Assembly (NCBI GenBank): GCA_032718865.1 | Contig: JALUTQ010000024.1 | Span: forward strand, 1,039,501-1,103,500 | Origin: Tilletia caries | Lineage: Eukaryota > Basidiomycota > Exobasidiomycetes > Tilletiales > Tilletiaceae | Direction of reading: 5' to 3' | Length of the DNA: 64,000 nucleotides | Shown: positions 43,141-53,513 of the stretch, one piece after another | Layout: each line of letters opens with the position of its first letter | Position numbering within the stretch: position 1 is the first letter of the stretch | The notes under the pieces: model-generated | The model's input: the letters and a program-made list of their open reading frames with translations, nothing else | Database searches by the model: none | What the model was told of the DNA's origin: nothing | Translations under genes and position numbers: made by a program

Positions 43141-44071
43141 CTTTGATGCCGTGGCGTTCACTACTATCAATACGAGAAATCGAAACAATACGCAGCTACT
43201 GACATCTGGCGATGTTCTGCGATTATTCGCGACAGTAAGCATTGTGATGATCAGGTTACAAGCAGAACAGACTTCAGTGCCAAGTACCAAGGCACGAACG
43301 ATCAATCGCGGAAGGAATGCTTTCACTTCATACTGTATCTATCTTGACTATCAGCGGTTGCGAGCCCGAGCCGGCCTCTGTGCGCTTCTTTTTTGGCACC
43401 ATGAACCAAAAAAGCTACATCATCAACAAGCGTTCTGCCTCTGTCTGCCGAGTATCCGAACGACACTCTTAGCGTTGTGTAACTAGACATAAGACTTACT
43501 GGTGTGGTTAGTTTCTTGACGCCTTTGCGTACAGTCTACAATATTGCAGAAAGATTGGAAAACAGGGATGGCTAGCGGCTGGAAGTCAACGGTCGGCAAT
43601 TATTGCGTACTGTTTAAGATTGGTCCCTTATCCTCATGAATCTGAAGCGGTGTTCTTCCGTGGTGTGCTTGTTAGAAAATGCAGTGCTGCCACACAGCCC
43701 GGACGACTTTGAGGCAAAAAACACGTTCGTCTCAAAGCGTTACGTTGCGCATGCTGTGGGCTGGCAAAAACAAGGCGCGCATCCTTTTTCAAAGTTGAGG
43801 TGCTCATCGCGAGCGTGAAGTGAGAGAGATGGCCGTCATTGGGGAACTTGACCATATATCCGCCCGCAGATTACTCAGCAATGAGTATTTTCATTTTTTC
43901 TCTATTTGGACTAAAGTTGAACTGATAAAGATTCGCGTTTCAAAATTGGCACAGCTCTTTGATAAATGGCCAATCACAAATGAACTATTCAGTTCTCTTC
44001 ATTTGCTTTCATCTTTCCTAACTGATCGCTGATCGATCAAGGCTTACTTTTTTCTAGTTTGTCTGATATGT
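43141..44071. other. No gene seen
   Basis: The first 200 bp may be decayed MULE sequence; the rest is unique, moderately AT-rich DNA without motif or repeat family. Confidence 0.4.
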
Positions 44072-44545
44072 AACATGATATGACTATAACTTGCAGCTCC
44101 AACTATGGTCGCAGGCCCGAACGCCACCGTTATAGTCAGAATATTTACCCACCGTTATAGTCAGAATATTTACATTCATCTGGCATGAACACACTATAGA
44201 CACTGAACTGCCACTGTTTTTGTTGAATAGTCGGACCATCGCCTGACTATAGCTCATTTCGTACAACTAACAGCGGCCTACTTCAAAGTTATTTTCAAAT
44301 TCGATGTTCAACTATGGTGCAAAAATTTTTGTTCCGAAGTCCGACTATGGTGGCGCATTGGAGCTGAGATCTTGGCCAGAGCTGCACTATAGAACTAATA
44401 ATTGGCTGCGTAAAGCCTGCAACTGTGGTTGACCTTGGCACTATAGTCAGACTTGCGACTATCATTTCGGATTTCAAAAAACGCCTACGACTACGACTAT
44501 AACTCTGCCAACAAATATGCAAATTTATTCGGAGCCGAGCTTGCA
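44072..44545 (+). mobile_element. Family C-like element, old and partial
   Basis: GACTATAACTTGCAG, GTTATAGTCAGAATATT, CTACGACTACGACTATAA and the right end GGAGCCGAGCTTGC correspond to family C with many substitutions. The left terminus is missing. This is a diverged relative showing the family is not only recent. Confidence 0.7.
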
Positions 44546-44737
44546 CTACCTTGACGTATGTAATTCTGAATATATTTACTCGCTACTCAGGTCTCAGCCT
44601 TTGCGCAAAAGAGGAATGGGCTTCTAGTCACGAATGTGTTGTTCTCGTCTCTACCTTTCCTGCATTTCTGATGGCCGACCACTGCATCTCATTTCTCCTT
44701 TCCCTTTACATCTTCTGCCTTTCTCCAATTTGAGTAG

Positions 44738-44941
44738 TTGCAACAGGACTTCGAGCATTCGGTGCCGGCAACACATGATTTTTTACAATGGAAACCCGTC
44801 AAAGCCTTGCCAGATTTTTTTTTTGATTCTGACAGCAAAAGTATCGGATACAGAGCATGGGGACTTGGACACTACGTCCAAATTAGAAGAGTGCAGAAGT
44901 GGCTGACAGTATCTCACCGGGGACATTACTTCAACCTCTGA
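44738..44941 (+). CDS. Exon-like fragment, unrecognised
   Basis: The frame reads MQQDFEHSVPATHDFLQWKP, VKALPDFFFDSDSKSIGYRA and WGLGHYVQIRRVQKWLTVSH to a stop. Composition is protein-like, with an upstream AG after a pyrimidine-rich stretch (TCTCCAATTTGAG). It may be an internal exon of a lost gene. Confidence 0.35.
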   Translation: MQQDFEHSVPATHDFLQWKPVKALPDFFFDSDSKSIGYRAWGLGHYVQIRRVQKWLTVSHRGHYFNL

Positions 44942-45175
44942 CCGGTAGTGCTCACAACCAGAAGTCTTTTAAGATCATTGCACTGCACCGGCAATGCTAG
45001 CGTTACTTCGAAAAGATTAATCCACATTGAAAATTGCGGCTATACATGCAGGTACAATTGGCGTTTATGCACGAGTATCTGTGTGGACAGTTTTCACACT
45101 CGCCTGAAAACATTTGTAATCATAAGCATACTTAGTACTATACTCCCTGCCAATTACACTTTAATTCTAGAATAG

Positions 45176-45375
45176 TTTATGGTAGCACTATGGGATGCAT
45201 ATACTATTACTATAGTACTTGATGGTATAACACTACACTACTATAGTAATACTATAGTTATACTATAGTACTACTTTTTTGGCCTTAGAGTACATAATCA
45301 TATACTAGATACTACCTTTGTCTTCAACATACTATGCAGTATAGTATACGAGCCCCTGAAAACAGTATTCTATAG
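45176..45375. repeat. Family G repeat
   Basis: TATAGTACTTGATGG, ACTATAGTAATACTATAG and ACAGTATTCTATAG words over 200 bp. Close in sense to 28.9-29.2 kb, including GAGCCCCTGAAAACAGTAT. Confidence 0.7.
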
Positions 45376-45641
45376 TACAAAAATAAACACTGCTTTGAAC
45401 AAGCACTGAGCCCCAACGCGCGCTCGTGCTTAACACTTGCTTGAATGCCCAAGCTGCAATGATAGAGCCTGCCCGAGCTTAGAGTAAAAATTTAAAATGC
45501 ACAAGGGCAGGCTATGCCTTTGCTTTTGGTTAGGATGTGCTTTACGCTGCACAATGTTCTGTTCAAAAACACGCGAATAAAGGTCCTTTCCTTACATAGG
45601 TAAAGCAGGAGGATGCCCGCCAGAACTCTGGGGTAAACTTT

Positions 45642-45809
45642 AGCAACCTTCGGAACGAGCTGCCTGCCGAGGGCAAGAGGGTTTTGGAACATCAGGTGAC
45701 GGAGGAGAAGTCAGAGGAGAGCAAAGACTTGGCTTATTTGAGCATCAAACTGAGGGATGCTGTCCAAGAGGCGGAATGGAAGCGGCACCCAAGCATGGGC
45801 TACGAATAG
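45642..45809 (+). CDS. C-terminal exon fragment, unrecognised
   Basis: Reads SNLRNELPAEGKRVLEHQVT, EEKSEESKDLAYLSIKLRDA and VQEAEWKRHPSMGYE to TAG at 45807-45809. Strongly helical and charged. The upstream sequence does not continue in frame, so this is either a last exon or a broken piece. Confidence 0.4.
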   Translation, partial: SNLRNELPAEGKRVLEHQVTEEKSEESKDLAYLSIKLRDAVQEAEWKRHPSMGYE

Positions 45810-45900
45810 CTGTTCATGTAGTTTCTCTTCCCCTCTGTCTCAATAAGAGGTTCACTCATCCTCCCGCTGGATGCCTGATTTGATAGAATCAATCTGTTGA

Positions 45901-46237
45901 GGCCTATACAGCTGCACCATCCTATGACGCTAAAAAATATCACAAGACACAAAAATAGGAATCATATGACATGTGACGCAAAAGGAGGTGGAGCTACCAG
46001 ATCCTGTACAGCAAGCCCGTCAAAGGGTGGTGTCCAAGCCCAATTTTGACGGCGCGTCAAATCACGGTGCGTCCAGCTAAAAGCTGGACGCTAGTTTTGA
46101 CTGGGAAAAAGTTTTCAGACGCAAATTTTTGCGTCACAGAAGGTATGTTGTACAGGTCATGACGCTACCGTGACAACTGTATCACATGACGCAAATCAAT
46201 CAGTAGCGTCACAGATTACGCTGCAGCTGTACAGGCC
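45901..46237. mobile_element. Family J element: TGACGC-word MITE
   Basis: 337 bp with termini GGCCTATACAGCTGCA and TGCAGCTGTACAGGCC (15 of 16 paired inversely). The interior contains TGACGCAAA, TTTGCGTCA, GCGTCCAGC and GCTGGACGC inverted words. No clear target duplication. Confidence 0.75.
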
Positions 46238-47237
46238 CTTACAACACTCAGAATTTCACTTGTTTCTCTTGTTTACCAGCATCAATTACTATAGCTCAAA
46301 CACAAGCATTTTTGCCGCCTTCAGCATGATCACGCGTTGGATCAGCTCGCTGTCACAGCGGTCTCGGCCACCGTCAACGCATAGGTCCTACGTGGTCTTC
46401 ACCCTCAGCGGGTCCTCAAGCATCCCAACAGCGCCTGCCATGCCGTCGACGGCGTGCAACGGTCCACTTTGCAGCATGGTTTTCGTACTCTCGAGGTCGT
46501 AGCGCAAGCAACAAACCTCTCACAAATCGTACCACTCCGCTGTCACGCGTTCTCGGCTACAGCCGACACCTTTGCAGTCCATCGCTCCCACTCCCAGCGA
46601 GTCTTCGACGACGCTGGCTTGGTCTTCTTCATTGCCTGATCTCTACTCCTATCGAATCTGGGACAATGCCACCTAGGTCGTCTTCCCAGCTCACATGCCA
46701 GTGCCATTCTGGCTCACAAATGCTGTCACAGCTTCGAAGTCCTCCCTATGCACACTGCCTCGACCTAGTCTCTGTGGGTTTGCTGCCGTGTCATGATAGC
46801 TGCCGTGCAGATCTCAACGCTCGACACTCATTAGACATTTTATGAAAGCTGATGGACTCAAACCACCCGGCCAGGAACTTTGAAATGACAGACACCTCAT
46901 TTCACACTTTACGGAAGGTCGTTGCGAGAGCAACTTGTTGAGATGAGGTAACATGCTGTAAGATTGCAGCAAGGGCTGACAGGTTTCAGCGCGGGTTCGT
47001 CACTTCGTCGTGCGTATCTGCGTATCTAATGCGCTCTTCTTGTTGACTTCCACTCCTTTTTCTGACATACAGGACTCGCTGGCAGGACCACCATTGCCCT
47101 TTTGCCTTCTCCTCATATTTCCGATCTTCACTTTACAGCTTTCCATTCTCCACTCTACGCCAGTGTTCAAATATCTGCAAGATGGTTCGTCTGCTGTCGT
47201 TCTGAGGTCTTATAAGCCTGATCTTCGTTGACTTATT
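46238..47237. other. Upstream region of the Harbinger transposase, no clear gene
   Basis: Forward ORFs exist (46170-46502, 47010-47231) but lack motifs. The sequence 47180-47280 may hold the true transposase start and an intron: ATG at 47190 and a TTGACGTTCAG acceptor-like site just before LRSRRQRHKTA. I did not identify the left terminal inverted repeat. Confidence 0.35.
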
Positions 47238-48353
47238 TTGACTTCATTTTCGTTTGACGTTCAGCAGCTTCGCTCCCGACGACAGCGTCACAAGACGGCA
47301 CTTCTCGAAGAGGAGCAGGGCAGTACAACTCTCTATGCATCCGGCGTTGTGGCGCTGCTTTGGACGAGTCTTCAATTGGTTGCAGCCAGAGCACCAACTT
47401 CTCGGCTAAGTCGTCGTCGCCTGCATGTGTCTCCTCGACAATTCAAAGCGGTCTTCAGGTTCACCGAGCTCGAAGTCGATACCATTTTGCCCTACCTGTG
47501 CCTTCCCATGATGATCAAAACAGCGGCTGGAGACCTTTGCTCGGCCAAAACCGCCTTCCTCTACACTCTGGCGTACCTCGGCGGAGCTTCCTTGGTCCGC
47601 ATTGAGCACATCTTTGGCCGCTCCTACACTTCAGCACATCGGATCATCAAAGCTACGATCAGGCTCATTTTCAGCCAATGGAGCCACTTGATACACGTTC
47701 GACAGGCTCATGAAGGTCATCTCCGTCGTGTGAGACTCTCTCAGCTTGCGGATGCTCTTGCGGCGTTTGGATGCCCTTCGAAACGCGTCTGGGGCTTCTT
47801 GGATGGCACCGTTCGACCCATTGCACGCCCAAAGCGAGGGCAAAGAACATTCTACAACGGACACAAACGAACGCATGCCATCAAATTTCAGATTCTGACG
47901 ACCCCTGACGGTCTTGTGTGGGTCGATGGTCCGTTCCGAGGCCCAAGACACGACTCTATGATGCTCAAAGCCACCCGCTTGCATCAATGGCTCGATGATC
48001 ACAGTAAGCGACCCAACGGACGAAAGTTCTTCTTGTTCGCGGACAAAGGATACGCGGCTCGTGGGCTGTTGATGGTACCATTCAAAGGCAACAATACGAT
48101 CGCGGCACAGCGGCAATACAATGTGGCGATGTCTCGCATTCGGGTAGAGGTGGAGCATGCGATCGGGTGGATCACAAAGACGTTTCCACGATTCGACTCC
48201 AAACGACTGCAGCGAGTTTTACTCTCTCCTTTGGGGAAAGAGTATAAGGTCGCGGTCATTCTGGTCAATGCATTATCTTGCCTCTCCGGTAACCAGACTT
48301 CTGTGCGGTTTGGCTGCGATCCCCCATCTTTGGACTCCTACTTTGTCCCGTAA
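47238..48353 (+). CDS. PIF/Harbinger transposase (DDE_Tnp_4 type)
   Basis: An uninterrupted frame of 371 codons. The N-terminal third is helical (FRFTELEVDTILPYLCLPMM, LVRIEHIFGRSYTSAHRIIK). The catalytic triad follows the PIF/Harbinger pattern: Asp in WGFLDGTVRPIARP (about residue 188), Asp in FRGPRHDSMML (about 237) and Glu in RIRVEVEHAIGWITKTF (about 305). FNGHK-type motif YNGHKRTHAIKFQ and FADKGYAARGLL are also present. It cuts and inserts the element in the nucleus, usually with 3-bp duplications. The start is uncertain; residues before QLRSRRQRHK may be intron-encoded and an upstream ATG at 47190 is an alternative. All catalytic residues are present, so it could be active. Confidence 0.88.
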   Translation: MTSFSFDVQQLRSRRQRHKTALLEEEQGSTTLYASGVVALLWTSLQLVAARAPTSRLSRRRLHVSPRQFKAVFRFTELEVDTILPYLCLPMMIKTAAGDLCSAKTAFLYTLAYLGGASLVRIEHIFGRSYTSAHRIIKATIRLIFSQWSHLIHVRQAHEGHLRRVRLSQLADALAAFGCPSKRVWGFLDGTVRPIARPKRGQRTFYNGHKRTHAIKFQILTTPDGLVWVDGPFRGPRHDSMMLKATRLHQWLDDHSKRPNGRKFFLFADKGYAARGLLMVPFKGNNTIAAQRQYNVAMSRIRVEVEHAIGWITKTFPRFDSKRLQRVLLSPLGKEYKVAVILVNALSCLSGNQTSVRFGCDPPSLDSYFVP

Positions 48354-48662
48354 CATTTTCTGCCTCTTTCATCCAGATCCAGGCAGTATCGGTCACCTCG
48401 ATTAAATCATAAATTGCAGTAGCCCCCCTGAGAAGTGGATTGTTGAACACATGTAGCTGGAAAAGAGAAGAAGAGAAAAGAAACAAGAACGAGGAAACGA
48501 GAACGTCGAGCAATTTTTATAGGGCTTTTGTCGTTGTTTCTGATGTTTTCTGGTTTTCTGTTTGAGAACCACAACTGACGAGAGGGTAGAGCCGAGAGCG
48601 AGCTGTGACTTGGGAGATGGAGAGGGATGGAGAGAGAGGGAGAGGGACGGAGAGGGAAGGGT

Positions 48663-50295
48663 TCACCCTGGAAGCCGTTGCAGTAGAGTTGTCATCATCG
48701 CCTTGAGGTCTTCTTGGCCTTGAAGTGACTGTCGGACGTCTCGCTGAAGCTCCTCGTGCCGAAGGTTGGTCTCCTGCTGATACCGCTGAAGCTTGTCTTC
48801 AACTTGTCGCATACGCTGAAGACTTTCGTTCGTTCTTTGTCGATCCAGCTTCATTTTCTCCCGTTCCAGCATGACGAGATCATCGTGCCGACGATCCTCG
48901 GCCAAGCGATCGTCCTTCCGCCGTCTCTCCATGACCGCAAGTTCCTCTTTTTGCATCTCCTCCTCCTGCTTCAATCGCTGTGTCATGACCTCCTGCTGCT
49001 TTGTGGCGATATCTGAAAATGCGTCGACATGTCCTTGGTTCTTTCGGCGATGATGTGCGATGCTTGAGGTTGGCGTCCTCGTTTTTTTGGCCCGTGGGGT
49101 CAAGCTGACATCGGCATCGAGATCCTCCTCCTCTTCGCTGTCTTTTTCTTTCTCCTTTTCCAGCTTCTCCGAGTCCTTGTCCCGTCTTTTCTCGCTGGGA
49201 CATTGCTTTTTTTTGCCCTTGTCCTTTGACTTCTTGCCTCGATCCCGGACATCGTTCCAGAGCGCCGCAAGATCGTCCAGAATGCGCTGCCATTTTCCGT
49301 CCTCCTCGTCTGTTCCGGATGCGATCTCGCTGATTTTCTGATCCGCGCAATGTGCCTTGAACACCCGAATCCAAGCGTGTTTGCAGGCTCCATCCGTTCG
49401 AGAACCTTTGATCTTTTGCCGCCCACGTTCTTCGTTGACCGTTTTCATCACTTGAACCCATATCTCGTCCCGCTCGTGGCTCTTTAGATTGGGATCCAAG
49501 ACGTTCAGGTCGAACATTGATTTCAGTAGCGTCCGAGATTCCCATCCCCGCCATCGAGATCCAGCCGAAGATCCCGCTGACGGCGTTGTGGAAATTCCGG
49601 ATTGATCGTCGCTTTCGGTCTCCCACTCATCGTCCAGCATGGCACCCACGTTTTGACCCAACGCACGCGCTCCTTCTTCCGCTCGCTCATCGTTCAGCAT
49701 GTCCTCGTCTTCGTTCCTCTCATTCTCGTCCTCAAAGAACTCGTCGCTACCGTCAGAATCGTCGTACAGTTCCGCTCTCGAAGTCAAACCCTCACGTCGT
49801 AGCTCCTGCGAGAATTGAGAATGAGAATCGTCATATTCCGCTTCCTGATGTGTGAACACAAAAGCGAAAGCGATAGGAATAATCAGCGTTGATGAAAGAC
49901 CAGAGATGCACTGAAAGGAATCCACTCACGATGGCTTCGAATTGGTCCTGCCATGGAACGATACCAGGGACTCGACTCGGGTCATCGTGCTCAGCAGGCA
50001 TTCGAGCATTGCCACTGTCACTGAAGAGAGCGTTCCTTGTAGACGGTGATGCATCGTAGCCGGTTCTTCGCTGGCTGGAGAGCGGAAAGGGCGGCCTTCT
50101 GGCGTTTGAGAAGTAGTTGGGTGACGGGGACGGCGGTGCCACGGACAACGAGAGCAACGGCGAGGCGTGATGAGGCTGACCTATCATGTCCGGGTAGCGG
50201 TACGGGGTTGGTGTTGTGTAAAAGAGTTGTTGATCTTGTGGTGAGGAATGAGCAAAAGGGTCGTACTCGTAACCCTGGGACCTGTCGCGCGACAT
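48663..50295 (-). CDS. Myb/SANT-like DNA-binding partner of the Harbinger transposase
   Basis: Two exons, 50295-49930 and 49844-48663, joined by a GTGAGT...CAG intron (49845-49929), give 516 codons including the stop. The N-terminus is disordered (RDRSQGYEYDPFAHSSPQDQ), then acidic (SDGSDEFFEDENERNEDEDM). A trihelix Myb/SANT domain follows: WRGWESRTLLKSMFDLNVLD, GACKHAWIRVFKAHCADQKI and WQRILDDLAALWNDVRDR. Then a Lys/Glu-rich segment and a long coiled coil (KQQEVMTQRLKQEEEMQKEE to ETNLRHEELQRDVRQSLQG). Harbinger elements encode such a protein to bring the transposase to its ends and into the nucleus. It is tail to tail with the transposase, 309 bp apart, and the frame is intact. Confidence 0.88.
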
Positions 50296-50959
50296 GACGA
50301 GAGGACGTCGTATAGCGTGCGCGCTTGCCTCCGTGGACCGGGATATACGGAAATCTGGAACTGTGGAATGAAAAGGATGGATTTTGCAGAGGGTAGGGAG
50401 GAAAAGAGGACTGTGGAGCGTTTGGAAAGAAGACGGAAGGCAGACGGAAGGCGCTGATCAGTTGTGTCCTGTCTCTGCAAGTAAAAGTGAGCCTGAGTTA
50501 CGAGTAAGAATGTGCAGGTTACTGCTGGATCGATCAGCTGAAGAACTGATTTTCCTAGGTGGTTGAATAGGTTTACCTTTGCATATTTCATCTTCCTTGC
50601 AGGTGGCCTGGGATGGAGGTCGTTGCAGCTCCATTAGTCGAGTTGGCGTGAGTTCTCCCTTATGCCACCTCATTTCGCGGTTCGAGCGCTCCGAGCTCAA
50701 CCCGACGAGTTGAAACGAGCTTCCGTAAAGTGTCTATTCTCATCCTCAGAGAGAAAAATTCGGCAGCGTTTCGGGATCACCAGGGGAATTTCTATTGGTA
50801 AAACAGGATCTATCCTGAAACGATCTCATTTTCACTGTATTCGCCAGATCTGATCCTCAACCACACATCATTCGCGCCATCACGGTCCTCCAAGCGGGTG
50901 CAGCACTCCGCGGCAGAATAGCCATGCGCGTAGAGGCTTCGGGTGCATTCGATGCGGAT
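50296..50959. other. Promoter side of the Myb/SANT gene, no other gene
   Basis: Unique sequence upstream of the Myb-like start. No convincing coding frame. I could not identify the right terminal inverted repeat of the Harbinger element here. The last part contains GGGTGCA words that lead into family K. Confidence 0.35.
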
Positions 50960-51540
50960 AAGGATGCACTCCATCTCCGCCGTTTTGGCGGAGATTATCT
51001 CCGCGACCCCTCCCGGAGAGAATCTCCGCGTAGATTATCTCCGCTGTACAAAATCTCCGCGGCCCGGAGATGAGCAAATCTCCGCGGAGATCTCCTTTCC
51101 GCCGTGATGTACAGGGTAGGGAGATGAATCATCGCAGGCCAGAAACGGCGGAGTTGCGGAGTCGAGTTTGAAAATGTGCATCTCCGCGGCATCTACGGCG
51201 TAACTCCGCGTCTCCGCTGATGGACAAGAAACCCTGCCGAGACCCTTTCAGACTACATGGTCTCAAAGAGTTTCTCTAATGGGATAGAGTCTCGGATCGG
51301 TCTCGGATCGCTCAGCAGGGTCTGGAATCAGAAGAAACCCACCCAACGCCTTGTCTCGTGCATACCAGCCGCTATGGACACTTTCTATACTGCTTTGAAC
51401 TGCTTTTGAAACGTTTGAGCTGTGCAAAGATGTGATTCTGACCAAATATTTTACCTATCGGCGGAGACGCGGAGTTACGCCGTAGATGCGGCGGAGACAG
51501 CGGAAAGGAGATAATCTCCGCGGAGATCTCCGTGTGCATC
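50960..51540. mobile_element. Family K: GGAGATTATCTCCGCG-word element
   Basis: Bounded by GGATGCAC (50960-50967) and GTGCATCC (51533-51540) and built from CTCCGCGGAGATCTCC, GGAGATTATCTCCGC and GGAGATAATCTCCGCG words at both sides. A middle section (51230-51450) uses GTCTCGGATCGGTCTCGG. Strongly foldback. No target duplication was resolved. Confidence 0.7.
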
Positions 51541-51565
51541 CCATCATGCGGACCTAACCTTCCTT

Positions 51566-51934
51566 AGGGGTTTTCGTCAGTTCTAGGCAGTTGATGAAGC
51601 ACTTCAACGATATCGCCGAGGCAGCAGGCCCGAATGAACACCTCCGGTGTAGAAGGGGCTGAAGATGTAGTTAATATGAAGGGAAATGAGGTAACCTGGG
51701 GAGTAGTTGGCTGGAAGATGAGGCAAAAGTACGATGAAGTCGACGATGAAGTGGATAAAGTGGGACAAAGACCTGCCCTCGAAGAGGTTTTTGTCACAAC
51801 TATTTCGATATCGTGGTCCAATTGGGGGAATGAAACGGGATTTGGTCTGAACCGCCGAAACGCCATATCGTGCTGCAACGTTAACGAAATCGTTGCAGTA
51901 CCTCATCTACTGCCTAGAACTGACGAAAACCCCT
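51566..51934. mobile_element. Family L MITE with 3-bp target duplication
   Basis: 369 bp with near-perfect inverted termini AGGGGTTTTCGTCAGTTCTA (continuing GGCAGT, then GATGA) at both ends, flanked by CTT (51563-51565 and 51935-51937). A 3-bp duplication fits PIF/Harbinger mobilisation; an intact Harbinger system lies 1.3 kb to the left, though its own termini are not known. Confidence 0.85.
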
Positions 51935-52511
51935 CTTACTGTTTCGATCCAAAATTTGTCCTGTTCTGATTCAAACACTAACCCGTAGAACTTAGAAGCG
52001 ATCCACAGATGATCCAGTTTTGGTCCAAACTAGGGTGACTGATGAAGTGCGGAAAGATCCTGATTCCATCCTGTTTCCGTCCGGTTTCCGTCTTGTTCCC
52101 ACAGAATGATTCATCTCCAAGACAAATAGAGGGATCAAACAAGGATAAAAGGAACAGAATCCAGTCGAGAACAAAAAGGGGAACGTTTGGAGATCTTGAC
52201 GCAAGCAAGAGCTTGGCGTCGAGAAACTGCATTGAATGTGGACAAATCAAGGTCAAAGAACAGGACCTCATCTCCGGGGTGTGGGCAAGAGGGTCGGTGG
52301 GTGACTGGGTGCCGCTTCACCTTCTCGGATCTCGGCTGCGGGTGTAGACGCGGGAGGGCTAGAAGCTCTTGTGCTGCTTTGGTTATGCTCGGTGGTATGC
52401 GCGGGCGCGGGAGGGCTATTGTGGGTTATGCTGCTCGCATGTTGCTCGTTGACCTTCAGAAAGTCGAGCTCTCGCTTATCCAGTGGCCGCGTTGCTAATT
52501 CTGTCGCCAGG
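51935..52511. other. No confident gene
   Basis: Unique sequence with small frames on both strands and GTTTCCGTCCGGTTTCCGTC words near 52070-52090. A reverse frame 52522-52268 is Ser/Ala/Pro-rich and unconvincing. Confidence 0.35.
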
Positions 52512-52860
52512 ATCTTGATCAAGCTTTCTTTTTGACCGTTCTTGTTGAATTGGATCCCGAACGAACGACAGTCTTCCCGCCCTCTCCAATGCAGCCAGAG
52601 CGGCTTTTTTTGGATCAGGGCCCCTTCATAAGCTGTGGGAGTACCGCGGCATTGTTCGTTGGGGAAAGGGGCGGCTTTCAGAGGAGGTTCCGTTGACCTT
52701 CCAGGAGGTGGAACGTCTTGTCGAGAGTGCCAGCACCCGTGCAGTCCGAGAACGATGGCAATGCTGGCTCTGCGAGAGCATTCGTCACGAGTCTGTCGGT
52801 TCTACCACCAACTTGACCAATCATCACAAACTCAAGTGTTCTGCACTGCGTACTGCTTGA
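52512..52860 (+). pseudogene. BED-type zinc finger protein fragment
   Basis: The first block reads DLDQAFFLTVLVELDPERTT then PSPMQPERLFLDQG. After a one-base shift near a T run (52595-52605), KLWEYRGIVRWGKGRLSEEV follows and then a BED-like finger: RERWQCWLCESIRHESVGST and TNLTNHHKLKCSA (C-x2-C ... H-x4-C). BED fingers bind DNA and occur at the N-terminus of hAT transposases and in related host proteins. No transposase core follows; the frame stops at 52858-52860. A similar finger lies at 56051-56260 on the other strand. Confidence 0.55.
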
Positions 52861-53513
52861 TGTATATGTGTCATGTTGTTCCTGGTTGCTCTTGACCGTC
52901 AAAACCGTCGCTAGACCCACAAAATAGACCCTGTTGCCTGCTTATGATTCATCGAACGTCTTTTTGCGTGTTTTGGCATTTGGGAAGGGGTTAGAATGAG
53001 ACACGAGGGTGAGGGGAGGGTTGAGGAGAGAGTTAGCAGGAGTGAGAATCACGACTCACGAGGGTGCAATAGCTCCTATGTCCGACAGCAGGTGTCATAG
53101 ACCGTTTTGTGCGTATGCGCTTCAAAGGACAACGATCGAGCCGTCGGTTTCCGAGAATCTGGGTGGAATGAGTTATGTGTGTATGGCTTGACAGCGTGGC
53201 CTATTTGAGCCTTGATCACTTTGTGGTTAATCAATCCATCTAGTTCATGGTTTGCCATCCAACCCATGTTGTTACCCTCCTCTTTTTGGTCCGCTCCACT
53301 TGAGCAAGGTCTCCGTTGCGTTGGTGCAAGGTGGATGCCAGCACAGGTCCCGTGTGGCCGTACATGGATTCAGGATAGTCGGAATGCGTTTCTGAGGAGG
53401 TTCCGCTGTAAATTGCGCTACTGGCTCGCGGCAAGGCTTGATCCGATGCGACGTCGACTTCCATTCGATACGAAATGGTCGAAATCGAGACCGAGGTCAT
53501 GACGGACGGACAA
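52861..53513. other. No gene seen
   Basis: Unique DNA. Reverse and forward frames at 53212-53638 overlap each other without motif. I call nothing here. Confidence 0.35.

Noticed and set aside
46170..47231. ORFs between family J and the Harbinger transposase
   Set aside because: No motif, no consistent composition, stops in all frames at short intervals.
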